From Mesorhizobium japonicum MAFF 303099 (GTDB lineage: Bacteria; Pseudomonadota; Alphaproteobacteria; Rhizobiales; Rhizobiaceae): a DNA stretch of 64,000 bases. The notes under the pieces are model-generated. The model had not been told where the DNA came from, did not search any database, and saw only the letters and a list, made by a program, of their open reading frames with translations. Of the stretch, positions 46,443-55,096 are shown piece by piece. Location of the stretch: positions 1-64,000 of the forward strand of contig NC_002679.1 in the NCBI RefSeq assembly GCF_000009625.1. The letters run 5' to 3'. Each line of letters opens with the position of its first letter. Within the stretch, counting starts at the first letter, position 1. The translations under genes were made by a program, and so were the position numbers.

Positions 46443-48380
46443 ATGCAGAGTTTAACAAGGGCCGCAGGTCCGTCAGATCGGACCATTGCAGCTTCCGTGC
46501 TTTGGTATGCATCCGAATTTCCTCGTCGTCCTGCTGTCATTTTCGGAACAGAGGCGATCAACTACATGGATTTGTGGCTGCGAGCCTGTGAGATAGCTCG
46601 TGCCCTAAAAACTGGACGTGAAGCGGGTTTGGACCGCGTGGCCCTTTATTTTCCCATCGGTATTGACCGGATCGCGGCGATCCTCTGCTGTCAAATCCTA
46701 GGTGTTTCCTACGTTCCTGTGGAACCAAATCTTCCAGCGAGTCGCATTCGCGAGATGCTTGCGCAAGCGGATCCGAGCGTGCTCCTCAGTTCATCGGCCA
46801 TCTGTTCGGCGATCCTCAAGGAGGTCTCGTCGTGCCCGACAGTGATGGTCGAGGAAGTTGGAGTGGGCGCCGCTGATCGTGGATCGTTGAGCCGAGATTT
46901 GGCGCTGCCGCCGAAGTCCGGTGGCTACGTTATCTTTACCTCGGGTTCGACTGGCAAGCCGAAGGCAGTCAACATGGGAGGAGCAGCACTTCAAAACCTC
47001 GTGGACTGGCAGATCGAACTTTCGACGCTGTCAGACAATGCGGCAACGGCTCAGTTCGCCCCCATTTCGTTCGATGTATCGTTTCAGGAGATATTCTCCA
47101 CGCTCTGTTCTGGTGGGAGTATCGTCCTCCTAGCGAATGAACAGCGGATCGACCCCGATTTGCTTTCGGACGAGATACTGCGTGCCCGGGTGGAGCGATT
47201 GTTTCTGCCATTTATCGCTCTCCAACAATTGGCGTCGAATTGTGTGGAGCGCAATTTGTTTCCCGACAGTCTACGGGAGATCCACACCGCCGGCGAACAA
47301 CTCGTGGTCTCTTCCGCTTTGCGCGAGTTTTTCATCAAGCTCCCCCAGTGTCGGCTCTTCAATCAATATGGTCCCTCCGAGACACACGTCGTCACCTGTC
47401 ACGAGCTTGATAGCAATCCAGCGGAATGGCCTAGGTTACCGCCTATCGGTCGGCCTCTACCGAATGTCGTACTGTTCATTTTAGGTGAAGATGGCCGACC
47501 GGTGAGGTTAGGAGAGGTGGGAGAGTTGTATATTGGTGGCGTCTGCCTCGCGCAGGGGTATTTCCAGGACAAGGAGCGAACAGACGAACGGTTCATGACT
47601 ATAGATATTAACGGCACGCTAACGAGATTGTATCGGACCGGCGACTTTGCGACATCAGATGAAAGTGGTTGTTTTTTCTTCTGTGGTCGCCGAGACCACC
47701 AAATCAAGATCGATGGCTACAGGGTTGAACTTGGGGAAATTGAGAGCGTTATAGCGGATCACCCAGACGTAGCCGAAGTCGCCGTGGTTTTCGATCGTGA
47801 TGCAAATGGAACGGGACGACTGATCGCCTGCCTGACGAGCAAAGATGGGGCGCCAACCGACTGTCTCGAGACAGTAGTTCGCGCCCATGTCCGTGAGAAG
47901 CTCCCTGGCTACATGGCGCCAGACCGTGTCCAGATCATCGGCGCGATGCCTAAAACTGCGAGTGGCAAGGTCGATCGGAAATCAATCGCGGAAAGGCTGT
48001 GTGCCGAAAAGGTCAACCCCTCGGCACCGCCTGTCGAGAAGCCAGCCTGTGCCACTACGAGCGGATCGGTGAAGAACAGCGATCTGTGCGGCGCGATCAC
48101 CTCTTACTGGCGGGAGCTCCTGGACCACCCCTTGCTCTCGGACTCGGATAATGTGTTCGATTTTGGCGCGCGTTCGATCATGGTCCCGGAGCTTCAACGC
48201 CGCCTTCGCCGTCAATTCGGGATTAGCATGCCCGCGATCTTGGTCTTCCGGCATCCTTCGCCGAGGGAGCTTGCAGACTTTTTATCGCGAAGATCGGTGA
48301 AGGGCGATGCATTGAACACTACGTTGGCTGGTCTCGCAAACCGGCGTGTGTCGACCAAAAGACGCGCTTCTCCGCGCTGA
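46443..48380 (+). CDS. NRPS adenylation-carrier protein (A-PCP), proline-like pocket
   Basis: This 645-residue, stand-alone A-PCP has core A3 YVIFTSGSTGKPKAV (about 162-176), A4 FDVSFQEIF (about 209), A5 NQYGPSETHVV (about 307), GELYIGG, YRTGDF, and A10 PKTASGKVDRK (about 503). The specificity residues read by the GrsA scheme are D V Q F H A Q V V K, close to published proline codes (DVQ...A.VVK) with changes at two positions. The carrier domain follows with the phosphopantetheine Ser in DFGARSIMVP (about 577). There is no condensation domain, so the aminoacyl group must pass to the KS of the next protein. ATG 46443 is preferred to a TTG at 46383. Confidence 0.9.
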   Translation: MQSLTRAAGPSDRTIAASVLWYASEFPRRPAVIFGTEAINYMDLWLRACEIARALKTGREAGLDRVALYFPIGIDRIAAILCCQILGVSYVPVEPNLPASRIREMLAQADPSVLLSSSAICSAILKEVSSCPTVMVEEVGVGAADRGSLSRDLALPPKSGGYVIFTSGSTGKPKAVNMGGAALQNLVDWQIELSTLSDNAATAQFAPISFDVSFQEIFSTLCSGGSIVLLANEQRIDPDLLSDEILRARVERLFLPFIALQQLASNCVERNLFPDSLREIHTAGEQLVVSSALREFFIKLPQCRLFNQYGPSETHVVTCHELDSNPAEWPRLPPIGRPLPNVVLFILGEDGRPVRLGEVGELYIGGVCLAQGYFQDKERTDERFMTIDINGTLTRLYRTGDFATSDESGCFFFCGRRDHQIKIDGYRVELGEIESVIADHPDVAEVAVVFDRDANGTGRLIACLTSKDGAPTDCLETVVRAHVREKLPGYMAPDRVQIIGAMPKTASGKVDRKSIAERLCAEKVNPSAPPVEKPACATTSGSVKNSDLCGAITSYWRELLDHPLLSDSDNVFDFGARSIMVPELQRRLRRQFGISMPAILVFRHPSPRELADFLSRRSVKGDALNTTLAGLANRRVSTKRRASPR

Positions 48381-48468
48381 TCCTGGGCAGCGATGACCCC
48401 TCCAGCAGATCAGATTAGCGCGCTCCGGAAGCCAAAAAGCAGATAAACGGACCAGCGACGAGGCAAAA

Positions 48469-51400
48469 ATGAACGGCCCCATTCACAGAGCTACCCCCAT
48501 CGCGATTATTGGAATGGCCTGCCGGTTCCCCAATGCTGATACGCCCAAGGCATTCTGGGAAAACATTGTTGCCGGGCGCGAGAGCGTTCGTGAGTTGTCG
48601 GATGTTGAACTCGCCGGCGCGGGCGTCGAGCCCGAGGAGTGGGAAGCGGACGATTATATCCGCCGCGGCGCCCCTCTTACGGGCCTCGGCTACTTCGACG
48701 CTGACTTCTTCAGCATCACGCCTCGTGAGGCGGCTCTCCTCGATCCGCAGCACCGACTATTCCTGGAAAACATTTGGCACGCCATCGAAGATGCTGGCTA
48801 CGCCGTCCGTTCGACCGAGATGACGACGGGCATCTATGCTGGCTCCGGCCCGAGCAGCTATTTCGCCAGATGCGTAGCCGGCTTGCATGATTTCCGCAAG
48901 GAAGGCATGCTCGACTCCATGTCCGGCTTCCAGGCCATGCTGGGAAACGACAAGGATTACCTGGCGACTCGGGCGGCCCATCGCCTCAACCTCATCGGTC
49001 CCGCCATCAACGTCCAAACAGCTTGTTCAACCTCACTCGTAAGTCTCCATCTAGCCTGCAGCGGTCTTCAGAACGGCGAATGCGACCTGGCGCTGGCGGG
49101 CGGTGTCACGGCAATCGTTCCCGACGGTGCTGGCTATCGCTATCAAGAGGGCATGATCTTGTCCCGCGACGGGCACTGCCGTCCGTTCGATGCCGATGCC
49201 AGCGGCACGGTGTTTTCGAGTGGCGTCGGTGTGCTTGCGCTTCGAAGACTCGATGACGCGCTTGCCGATGGTGATACCATTCACGCTGTTATTCGCGGTT
49301 CGGCGATCAACAATGATGGAAACGACAAGATCAGCTTCTCGGCGCCGAGCATCGAGGGCCAATCGAGCGTCGTCGCAAGAGCACTGATGAACAGTTCAAT
49401 CGCGCCGGAAACGATTTCCTACATGGAGACTCACGGAACGGGCACGAAACTGGGTGATCCGATCGAGATCGAAGCCCTCCGCGAAGTCTTCGCCGGCTTT
49501 CCGGCGGACGTCGCACCGATCACCCTTGGTTCGGTGAAGGCCAATATCGGCCATACGATCGCCGCTTCCGGCGTCGCGGGTGTTATCAAGACCGTCATGG
49601 CACTGAAGTCGCGAACCTTGCCGCCAGCGGTCAATTTCAAGACGCCCAATCCGGAAATCGACTTCGATCGCCTTCCCTTCGCCGTGCCGGCGAGCGCTGT
49701 GCCCTGGAAGTCCGAGGGTCCGCGACGCGCGGGCATCAGTTCGTTCGGCGTGGGCGGAACGAATGCCCATGTCATTTTGGAGGAAGCACCGGGCCAGACG
49801 AACGGTTCATCTCAGCCGGACGATACGCCGCACCCCCCCGACGTACCTCGTACGCTGAACATTTCGGCACGCACGCCACAGGCCCTGGCCACCGTGGCCA
49901 AGAGTTTTGCCTTGCGACTCGATATGGCACAGCCCGACGAGCGCGACACCATCTGCTTCACCGCGAACACCGCCCGCCGCGCTTTTGAGTATCGGCGTTT
50001 CGCGACCGGTCGGACAACTAGGGAGTTGGCCGAGAGTCTTCGCGCAAGCGATCATGCCCGCGTCGATGTCTCCAAACACGTGGTTCCCGCCGCCCTGTTC
50101 ACCGGACAGGGCGGCCAGGGCGAAGCTATGGGGCGCGGGCTCTACGAGAGCGATCCGATCTTCCGCAAAGTCTTCGACGCCTGTGACGCGGTGGTCGCAC
50201 CGCTTCGCAAACACGGATTGGGCGACATCCTTTACGGCGACGGGACGCTCGCCCATTTCGTTCACGACACCGAATATACCCAGCCCGCCCTGTTCGCGAT
50301 CGAACTCGCACTCGCCCGAGTTCTCGAGGCTAGGGGCTTCGTCCCAGAGATCGTCATGGGACACAGCATTGGAGAATACGTGGCGGCCCATCTTGCCGGC
50401 GTGTTCTCACTCGAGGACGGGCTAAAGCTGATCACCAAGCGCGGCGAACTGATGGGTCGGCTTCCTCGCAATGGCGGCATGGTCGTCCTGACGGCTGATC
50501 CGGACACAGCCACTCAGATGATCCGGGACAGCGAAGTCGAGCTCGCCATCGCGGCCGAGAACGGACCAACCAGTACGGTGGTCGCGGGCGAGACTGACGC
50601 ACTTGAAACGCTGATCAAGGTCGCCAAGGAAAAAGGCGTCCGCACGGCGCAGTTGAAGGTCTCGCACGCCTTTCATTCGCATCTCATGGATCCAATCCTC
50701 GAACAGTTTGAGGCGTTCGCGAGCACCCTCGATTTTTCCAAGCCCGACGGCCGACTGATAAGCGCGAAGACTGGCAAGGTCGCCGGCGAGGAAGTCGCCG
50801 ATGCGCGCTATTGGACCGACCACGTTCGCCAGCCCGTCCTGTTCCATCAGGGCATGATGACTGCGCAGGAAATTGGGGCGAATCTCTTCCTCGAAATCGG
50901 ACCGCACCCGGTCCTCACGCCGATGGCGCAGGCGGCCCTAGATGGCATTGCCTCGCAGTCGCAATTCGTCTCGAGCCTCAATCGCACCCGCAACGACGAA
51001 GAGGTTCTCGCCGAGACGGCGGGCCGCCTTTTCCTCGCCGGCCTTACGATCAATACGCTCATCGATCTGCCGGATAATGAACGCCGGCTCGTCGATCTTC
51101 CGCTCTATCCCTTCGAACGTCAGCATCACTGGATCGAAACGAGAGCGAGCGACCGGCTGGCATGGCACTGCCGCCGCGAATGGCACGCGGAAAAGCAGTC
51201 AGCGCCGCAACCGCCGAAAGACAAGGCCCTCTGGATTATCCTGGGCAATGCCCTTGGTCTCGCCGGACGCTTAGCTCAGGCGATCGAGAAGCGGGAAGGG
51301 CCGGAACAGACAGCGGTCGTTCTTTCGAATGTCGACACAGGTCTCACAGGCGGTGTGCTCGACGCGCATGTCGCGGGGATCATCGTCACCCCTGAGAGCG

Positions 51401-53811
51401 CGGAAGGCGCGTCAAGTGGACAGATCGGCGAGGCGGCGCACAGCCACGCCGCCACCCTCATGCAGTTCGTCCAGACGGTTCAGGCAGCCACTAAGAATGG
51501 CAATCTGGCGAAGGCGAAGATTTGGGTCGTCGGCCAGTCCGGCCGTGCCGTGCCGCAAACAGACACACCAATTCCGTACGCCGCTCGTCCAGCCTCACTG
51601 GTCAGCGCCTCACTGCATGGCATGGCGATGGTGCTCGCGAGCGAACATCCCGATCTGTGGGGGGGCGACATCGATCTCGGCGCGGAGCCGAGCGACGCAG
51701 AAATCGCGGTCGCGATCGGCATTCTCGTCGGTGGCTCTGGGTCGGAGACCGCCTACGCCGTGCGCGGCGAGGAACGCTACGTCCTGCGCCTCAGCGAAAG
51801 CGGCGATGTCGGTACGGATTGCCCGGTCGATCCGCAGAAGATCTATCTCGTCACCGGCGGGCTTGGCGCTCTCGGATCGCTAATGGTCGAATGGCTGATC
51901 AATCGCGGTGCGCGCCGCCTCGTGCTTCTCAACAGGGACGTCGCGGACGGGGCCAAACAGGAACGGCTTGAAGCCCTGCGCCGTTTAGGCGCTGAGATCG
52001 CGGCGCATGCGGTTGACATCGCCGACCAAGTCGGAGTCGAGCGAATCCTGGGCGATCTCTCGGAGGCGGGCCATCAACTCGGCGGGATCATCCACACCGC
52101 CGGCGTCGTTCAGGACGCCACGCTCGGGTCGATCAAGGAGGCGAGCGAACTCGAACATGCACTCCGGGCTAAGCTCCAGGGTACACTCATTCTCGACAAG
52201 GCGAGCCGTCGCTTCTCACCCGACTTCTTCGTCTGCTTCTCCTCGGTTAGCGCGCTTCTCGGTATGAAGGGCCAGGCGGCTTACGTGGCGGCCAATGCCG
52301 CCATGAACCGCATCGTCGAGGGCCGCAACGCCGAGGGGCTGCCAGGTGTCAGCATCGAATGGGGCCCGTGGGCGGAAACCGGTATGGCATCCGGACTCGA
52401 CGAGCGTCTGCGCAAGCGCCTAACCGATTTCGGCCTGCTCGCGATCCGCAACCGGGAGGCGCTCGAGCGGCTGGAGAGCCTGTGCGCCTCAACTGGGACG
52501 CTCACCGCAGCGCCGATCCTGTGGCGACGTTTCTGCAAGAAGCAGTACGGGCAGACGCCGGCTTGGCTCACGCCTCTGTCGAATGTGCAGAAGAATCCCC
52601 AGGCGGCCAATGACGACGAGGCGACAGATCCACTTGCGCGGCTCTTCGGCCCGGTCGCACCGAGCGATCGCAGTCAGGCGATCGAAAGCTTCCTACGCGG
52701 AGAGGTCGCCCGTGTGCTCGGCATCGCCGATCCGGACTGCCTGCCGATGGACGAAGCGCTCAACCAGATGGGATTCGACTCCTTGGCTACAATTGAGTTC
52801 CGCAACGAACTTGCCAAGACCGGCATCAAGGTCTCGCTCCAGAAGCTCGTGATGGGTGCCTCAATCGCGGAGATCGCGGCCGATACTGAGACGCAGGTGA
52901 CCGCCGCTGTCGGGGGCGATGCGGATGGCGAGGCGGTACCAACCGCGCCGTTCTTGGCCGACAGTGCCCAGGGCTACGACAAGAGCGCGGTGATCATTCC
53001 GCGTCCGAAGCCCGACGCGCCGATCCGCCTGATCGGCTTTCCCTATGCCGGCGGCGGCCCGCTCGTATTCCAGCGCTGGATCGACAGGATGCCGGATCAC
53101 ATAGAGTTCGGCATCCTGCAGATGCCAGGCCGCAGCGCGCGCCTGGAAGAGGGCTTCTGGATGCGGATGGAGGACATGGTCGACGGCATCGTGCCGGAGA
53201 TGCTGCCCTTCCTTAAGGAAAAACCCTTCGCCTTCCTCGGGTTTTGCTATGGCGGCGTCCAGGCCTTCGAGATTGCCCAGCGGGTGCGCCGCGATCACGG
53301 GCTGGAGCCGGAACACTTCTTCGTGGCCGGTGGTCGCTCGCCACAGATTTACAATAACGACCAGTTCGCCATCGACGTCCAGCAGTTCAATCACGAGACC
53401 GGCAAATCCGAACACGAACTCGACGAGAGCGCGTTCGTCGAGATGCTGAAGGAGGTAAATTTCGCCAACAACAAGGCGCTGTTCGAAGATCCCGAATTGC
53501 GCGCGATGATGCTTCCGATTATCCGAGCGGACTACGAGATAAACAACGCCTATCGCTACGGTTTCCATCCTCCGCTCGACGCCCCAATCACAGCGATAGG
53601 AGGCCGCATCGACCCCTATGTTACGGGCGACCACATTATCGGCTGGAAAGAGCATACCACGAAGCAGTTCAAGGCGCATTTTTGCGCCGGCGGTCACTTT
53701 TTCATGGAACCCCAGATCGAACTCCTTACGCGCATCGCGATCGAAGACCTCGAGCCAGTCGTCCAGCGTCTGGCCGCAGATGGCGAGCGCCAGCTGGCTG
53801 TGATGAGCTGA
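48469..53811 (+). CDS. Type I polyketide synthase, one module KS-AT-KR-ACP-TE
   Basis: This 1780-residue protein has, in order: KS (about 8-435) with Cys186 in QTACSTS, His322 and His362; AT (about 540-860) with Ser633 in GHSIGEY and the HAFH motif for malonyl-CoA; a reductase-type region (about 900-1300) with TGGLGALG and catalytic Ser and Tyr in FSSVSALLG and AAYVAANAAMN; ACP with Ser1438 in MGFDSLAT; and a thioesterase (about 1515-1780). The thioesterase motif is GFCYG, so the nucleophile is Cys1593 in place of Ser; Asp in RIDPYV and His in GGHFFME complete the triad. No DH or ER. It is 88 bp after the A-PCP gene and likely adds one malonate to the aminoacyl starter, reduces it to a hydroxyl and releases it. 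Confidence 0.93.
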   Translation: MNGPIHRATPIAIIGMACRFPNADTPKAFWENIVAGRESVRELSDVELAGAGVEPEEWEADDYIRRGAPLTGLGYFDADFFSITPREAALLDPQHRLFLENIWHAIEDAGYAVRSTEMTTGIYAGSGPSSYFARCVAGLHDFRKEGMLDSMSGFQAMLGNDKDYLATRAAHRLNLIGPAINVQTACSTSLVSLHLACSGLQNGECDLALAGGVTAIVPDGAGYRYQEGMILSRDGHCRPFDADASGTVFSSGVGVLALRRLDDALADGDTIHAVIRGSAINNDGNDKISFSAPSIEGQSSVVARALMNSSIAPETISYMETHGTGTKLGDPIEIEALREVFAGFPADVAPITLGSVKANIGHTIAASGVAGVIKTVMALKSRTLPPAVNFKTPNPEIDFDRLPFAVPASAVPWKSEGPRRAGISSFGVGGTNAHVILEEAPGQTNGSSQPDDTPHPPDVPRTLNISARTPQALATVAKSFALRLDMAQPDERDTICFTANTARRAFEYRRFATGRTTRELAESLRASDHARVDVSKHVVPAALFTGQGGQGEAMGRGLYESDPIFRKVFDACDAVVAPLRKHGLGDILYGDGTLAHFVHDTEYTQPALFAIELALARVLEARGFVPEIVMGHSIGEYVAAHLAGVFSLEDGLKLITKRGELMGRLPRNGGMVVLTADPDTATQMIRDSEVELAIAAENGPTSTVVAGETDALETLIKVAKEKGVRTAQLKVSHAFHSHLMDPILEQFEAFASTLDFSKPDGRLISAKTGKVAGEEVADARYWTDHVRQPVLFHQGMMTAQEIGANLFLEIGPHPVLTPMAQAALDGIASQSQFVSSLNRTRNDEEVLAETAGRLFLAGLTINTLIDLPDNERRLVDLPLYPFERQHHWIETRASDRLAWHCRREWHAEKQSAPQPPKDKALWIILGNALGLAGRLAQAIEKREGPEQTAVVLSNVDTGLTGGVLDAHVAGIIVTPESAEGASSGQIGEAAHSHAATLMQFVQTVQAATKNGNLAKAKIWVVGQSGRAVPQTDTPIPYAARPASLVSASLHGMAMVLASEHPDLWGGDIDLGAEPSDAEIAVAIGILVGGSGSETAYAVRGEERYVLRLSESGDVGTDCPVDPQKIYLVTGGLGALGSLMVEWLINRGARRLVLLNRDVADGAKQERLEALRRLGAEIAAHAVDIADQVGVERILGDLSEAGHQLGGIIHTAGVVQDATLGSIKEASELEHALRAKLQGTLILDKASRRFSPDFFVCFSSVSALLGMKGQAAYVAANAAMNRIVEGRNAEGLPGVSIEWGPWAETGMASGLDERLRKRLTDFGLLAIRNREALERLESLCASTGTLTAAPILWRRFCKKQYGQTPAWLTPLSNVQKNPQAANDDEATDPLARLFGPVAPSDRSQAIESFLRGEVARVLGIADPDCLPMDEALNQMGFDSLATIEFRNELAKTGIKVSLQKLVMGASIAEIAADTETQVTAAVGGDADGEAVPTAPFLADSAQGYDKSAVIIPRPKPDAPIRLIGFPYAGGGPLVFQRWIDRMPDHIEFGILQMPGRSARLEEGFWMRMEDMVDGIVPEMLPFLKEKPFAFLGFCYGGVQAFEIAQRVRRDHGLEPEHFFVAGGRSPQIYNNDQFAIDVQQFNHETGKSEHELDESAFVEMLKEVNFANNKALFEDPELRAMMLPIIRADYEINNAYRYGFHPPLDAPITAIGGRIDPYVTGDHIIGWKEHTTKQFKAHFCAGGHFFMEPQIELLTRIAIEDLEPVVQRLAADGERQLAVMS

Positions 53812-54115
53812 CCACGACCACCGGCTTCAGTCCCGCTCGGCAAGCCATGTCCGCGGCGCCGGCCTGGCACTCCCAGGGGCGAACTCGGGTCAACTGGATT
53901 GTTTACCGCTCACTGCTTCATGGAGAGACCGGTCCTTCCATCGCTCGCCGCCATTGCCTCCGCATTGGGGATGTTTCATCATTCTGGATCGCAGGGCGCT
54001 CGCCGATCGCACACCGCGAGGCATCTTGCTCGGCCTGAGTGACGAGCCCGGGCTTTAGTGAGCGAGCTCCCTCGGCCGTAGTCGCTACGGCTTCTCGGGT
54101 TGGGCAAAGGTGCCA
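53812..54115. other. Region downstream of the PKS
   Basis: No gene or clear terminator is seen in these 304 bp. The frames present are short and change strand. Confidence 0.35.
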
Positions 54116-54155
54116 GTAACCGGGGCAGATTACCGGGCGGTGGGGGTTTGCAGGC
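54116..54155 (+). repeat. Solo left terminus of the IS66-like element of 3827-4616
   Basis: GTAACCGGGGCAGATTACCG and the following GGGGGTTTG match the left end at 3827-3860 with few mismatches. No transposase follows, because the IS6-family element begins at about 54156. Confidence 0.7.
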
Positions 54156-54963
54156 GGCGCTGTCACGTTATCTAAGGTTGGACGTGAAGGGACCGCTGAC
54201 AGGGATATCAGGCGCGGGCTCGGGTCACGGCTTTCCATTCCGCCATAGCGTTGAGGCGATGGAGATGGAGCTGAAATGCGGAGCGTTTTTAGCGGGCTGG
54301 GACGAAGAGATTGCGGAAGGCTGAGAAGATCGAGACGAAGCGCTGCAGGCTTCCTGGCGAACGGAAGCCCTGCATCGTCCGCTCCCGCTTTCGCAGCGGC
54401 ACGTGGGAATTCTCGGTCCTGTTGTTGAGGCCCTTGTGCGCGCGGTGCTCGACATCCGGCATGACCTGCCGTTTCGCCGCTCCATAGGAACGCAGCTTGT
54501 CCGTGATCATGCGCTTTGGTGCGAGGCCCTGTTTCGTCAGCAGCCTGGTGAGCAGGCGCTTGGCGGCCTTATTATTGCGGCGGTTCTGGACGATCTCATC
54601 GAGAACATATCCATTCTGGACGACAGCCCGCCACAACCAATGTTTCTTGCCGGCGATGGTGATGAGGACTTCGTCCAGGTGCCAAACATCATTGGGGCTG
54701 GGCCGCTTCCTGCGCAGTCGGCGAACATACTCCGGGCCGAACTTCTTCCCCCAACGCCGGATCGTTTCGTAGGAGACGACGATGCCGCGCTCCAGCAGCA
54801 TTTCCTCGACCAGGCGCAGGCTCAAGGGAACCGGTAATATAGCCACACCGCATGGGCGATCATCTCGGCAAGAAAGCGGTGGCGTTTGTAGCTGATGAGC
54901 GCGTCGTTCATGAGCCGGCGTCTACCCCAGCGCCTCCTCACAAGAAGTTACCGTGACAAAGCC
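54156..54963 (-). mobile_element. IS6-family element (~808 bp)
   Basis: Imperfect ends GGCGCTGTCACG (54156) and GGCTTTGTCACG (read inward from 54963) lie at the spacing expected for an IS6-family element of about 0.8 kb. The single transposase gene inside is frameshifted. The flanking 8 bp differ (TTGCAGGC against CTGCCAAC), so no target duplication remains. Confidence 0.6.
54289..54911 (-). pseudogene. IS6-family transposase with a one-base deletion
   Basis: Translation from ATG 54911 gives MNDALISYKRHRFLAEMIAH and reaches YYRFP, then TGA. The adjacent frame continues LSLRLVEEMLLERGIVVSYE and the DDE domain (WHLDEVLITIAGKKHWLWRA, then NNRTENSHVPLRKRER) to 54289. Intact relatives read through this point with one more base, so a single deletion near 54828 splits the gene. 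The DDE residues themselves are present. Confidence 0.8.
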
Positions 54964-55096
54964 CTGCCAACTACGAACGGTGCCGGTCTCAGTGACCCCT
55001 GGGGCGGCAAGCTCAACCGCGACAAGGACGGAAGACCGTGTGAAAGTTCGTGCTGAAACCTCGAGGACCGGCCAAACCCATTTTGATCTCGACTGT

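Noticed and set aside
52861-53697. 278-residue minus-strand frame inside the PKS thioesterase
   Set aside because: Antisense to conserved ACP and thioesterase motifs.
54156-54963. Target-site duplication of the IS6 element
   Set aside because: The flanking 8-mers do not match.
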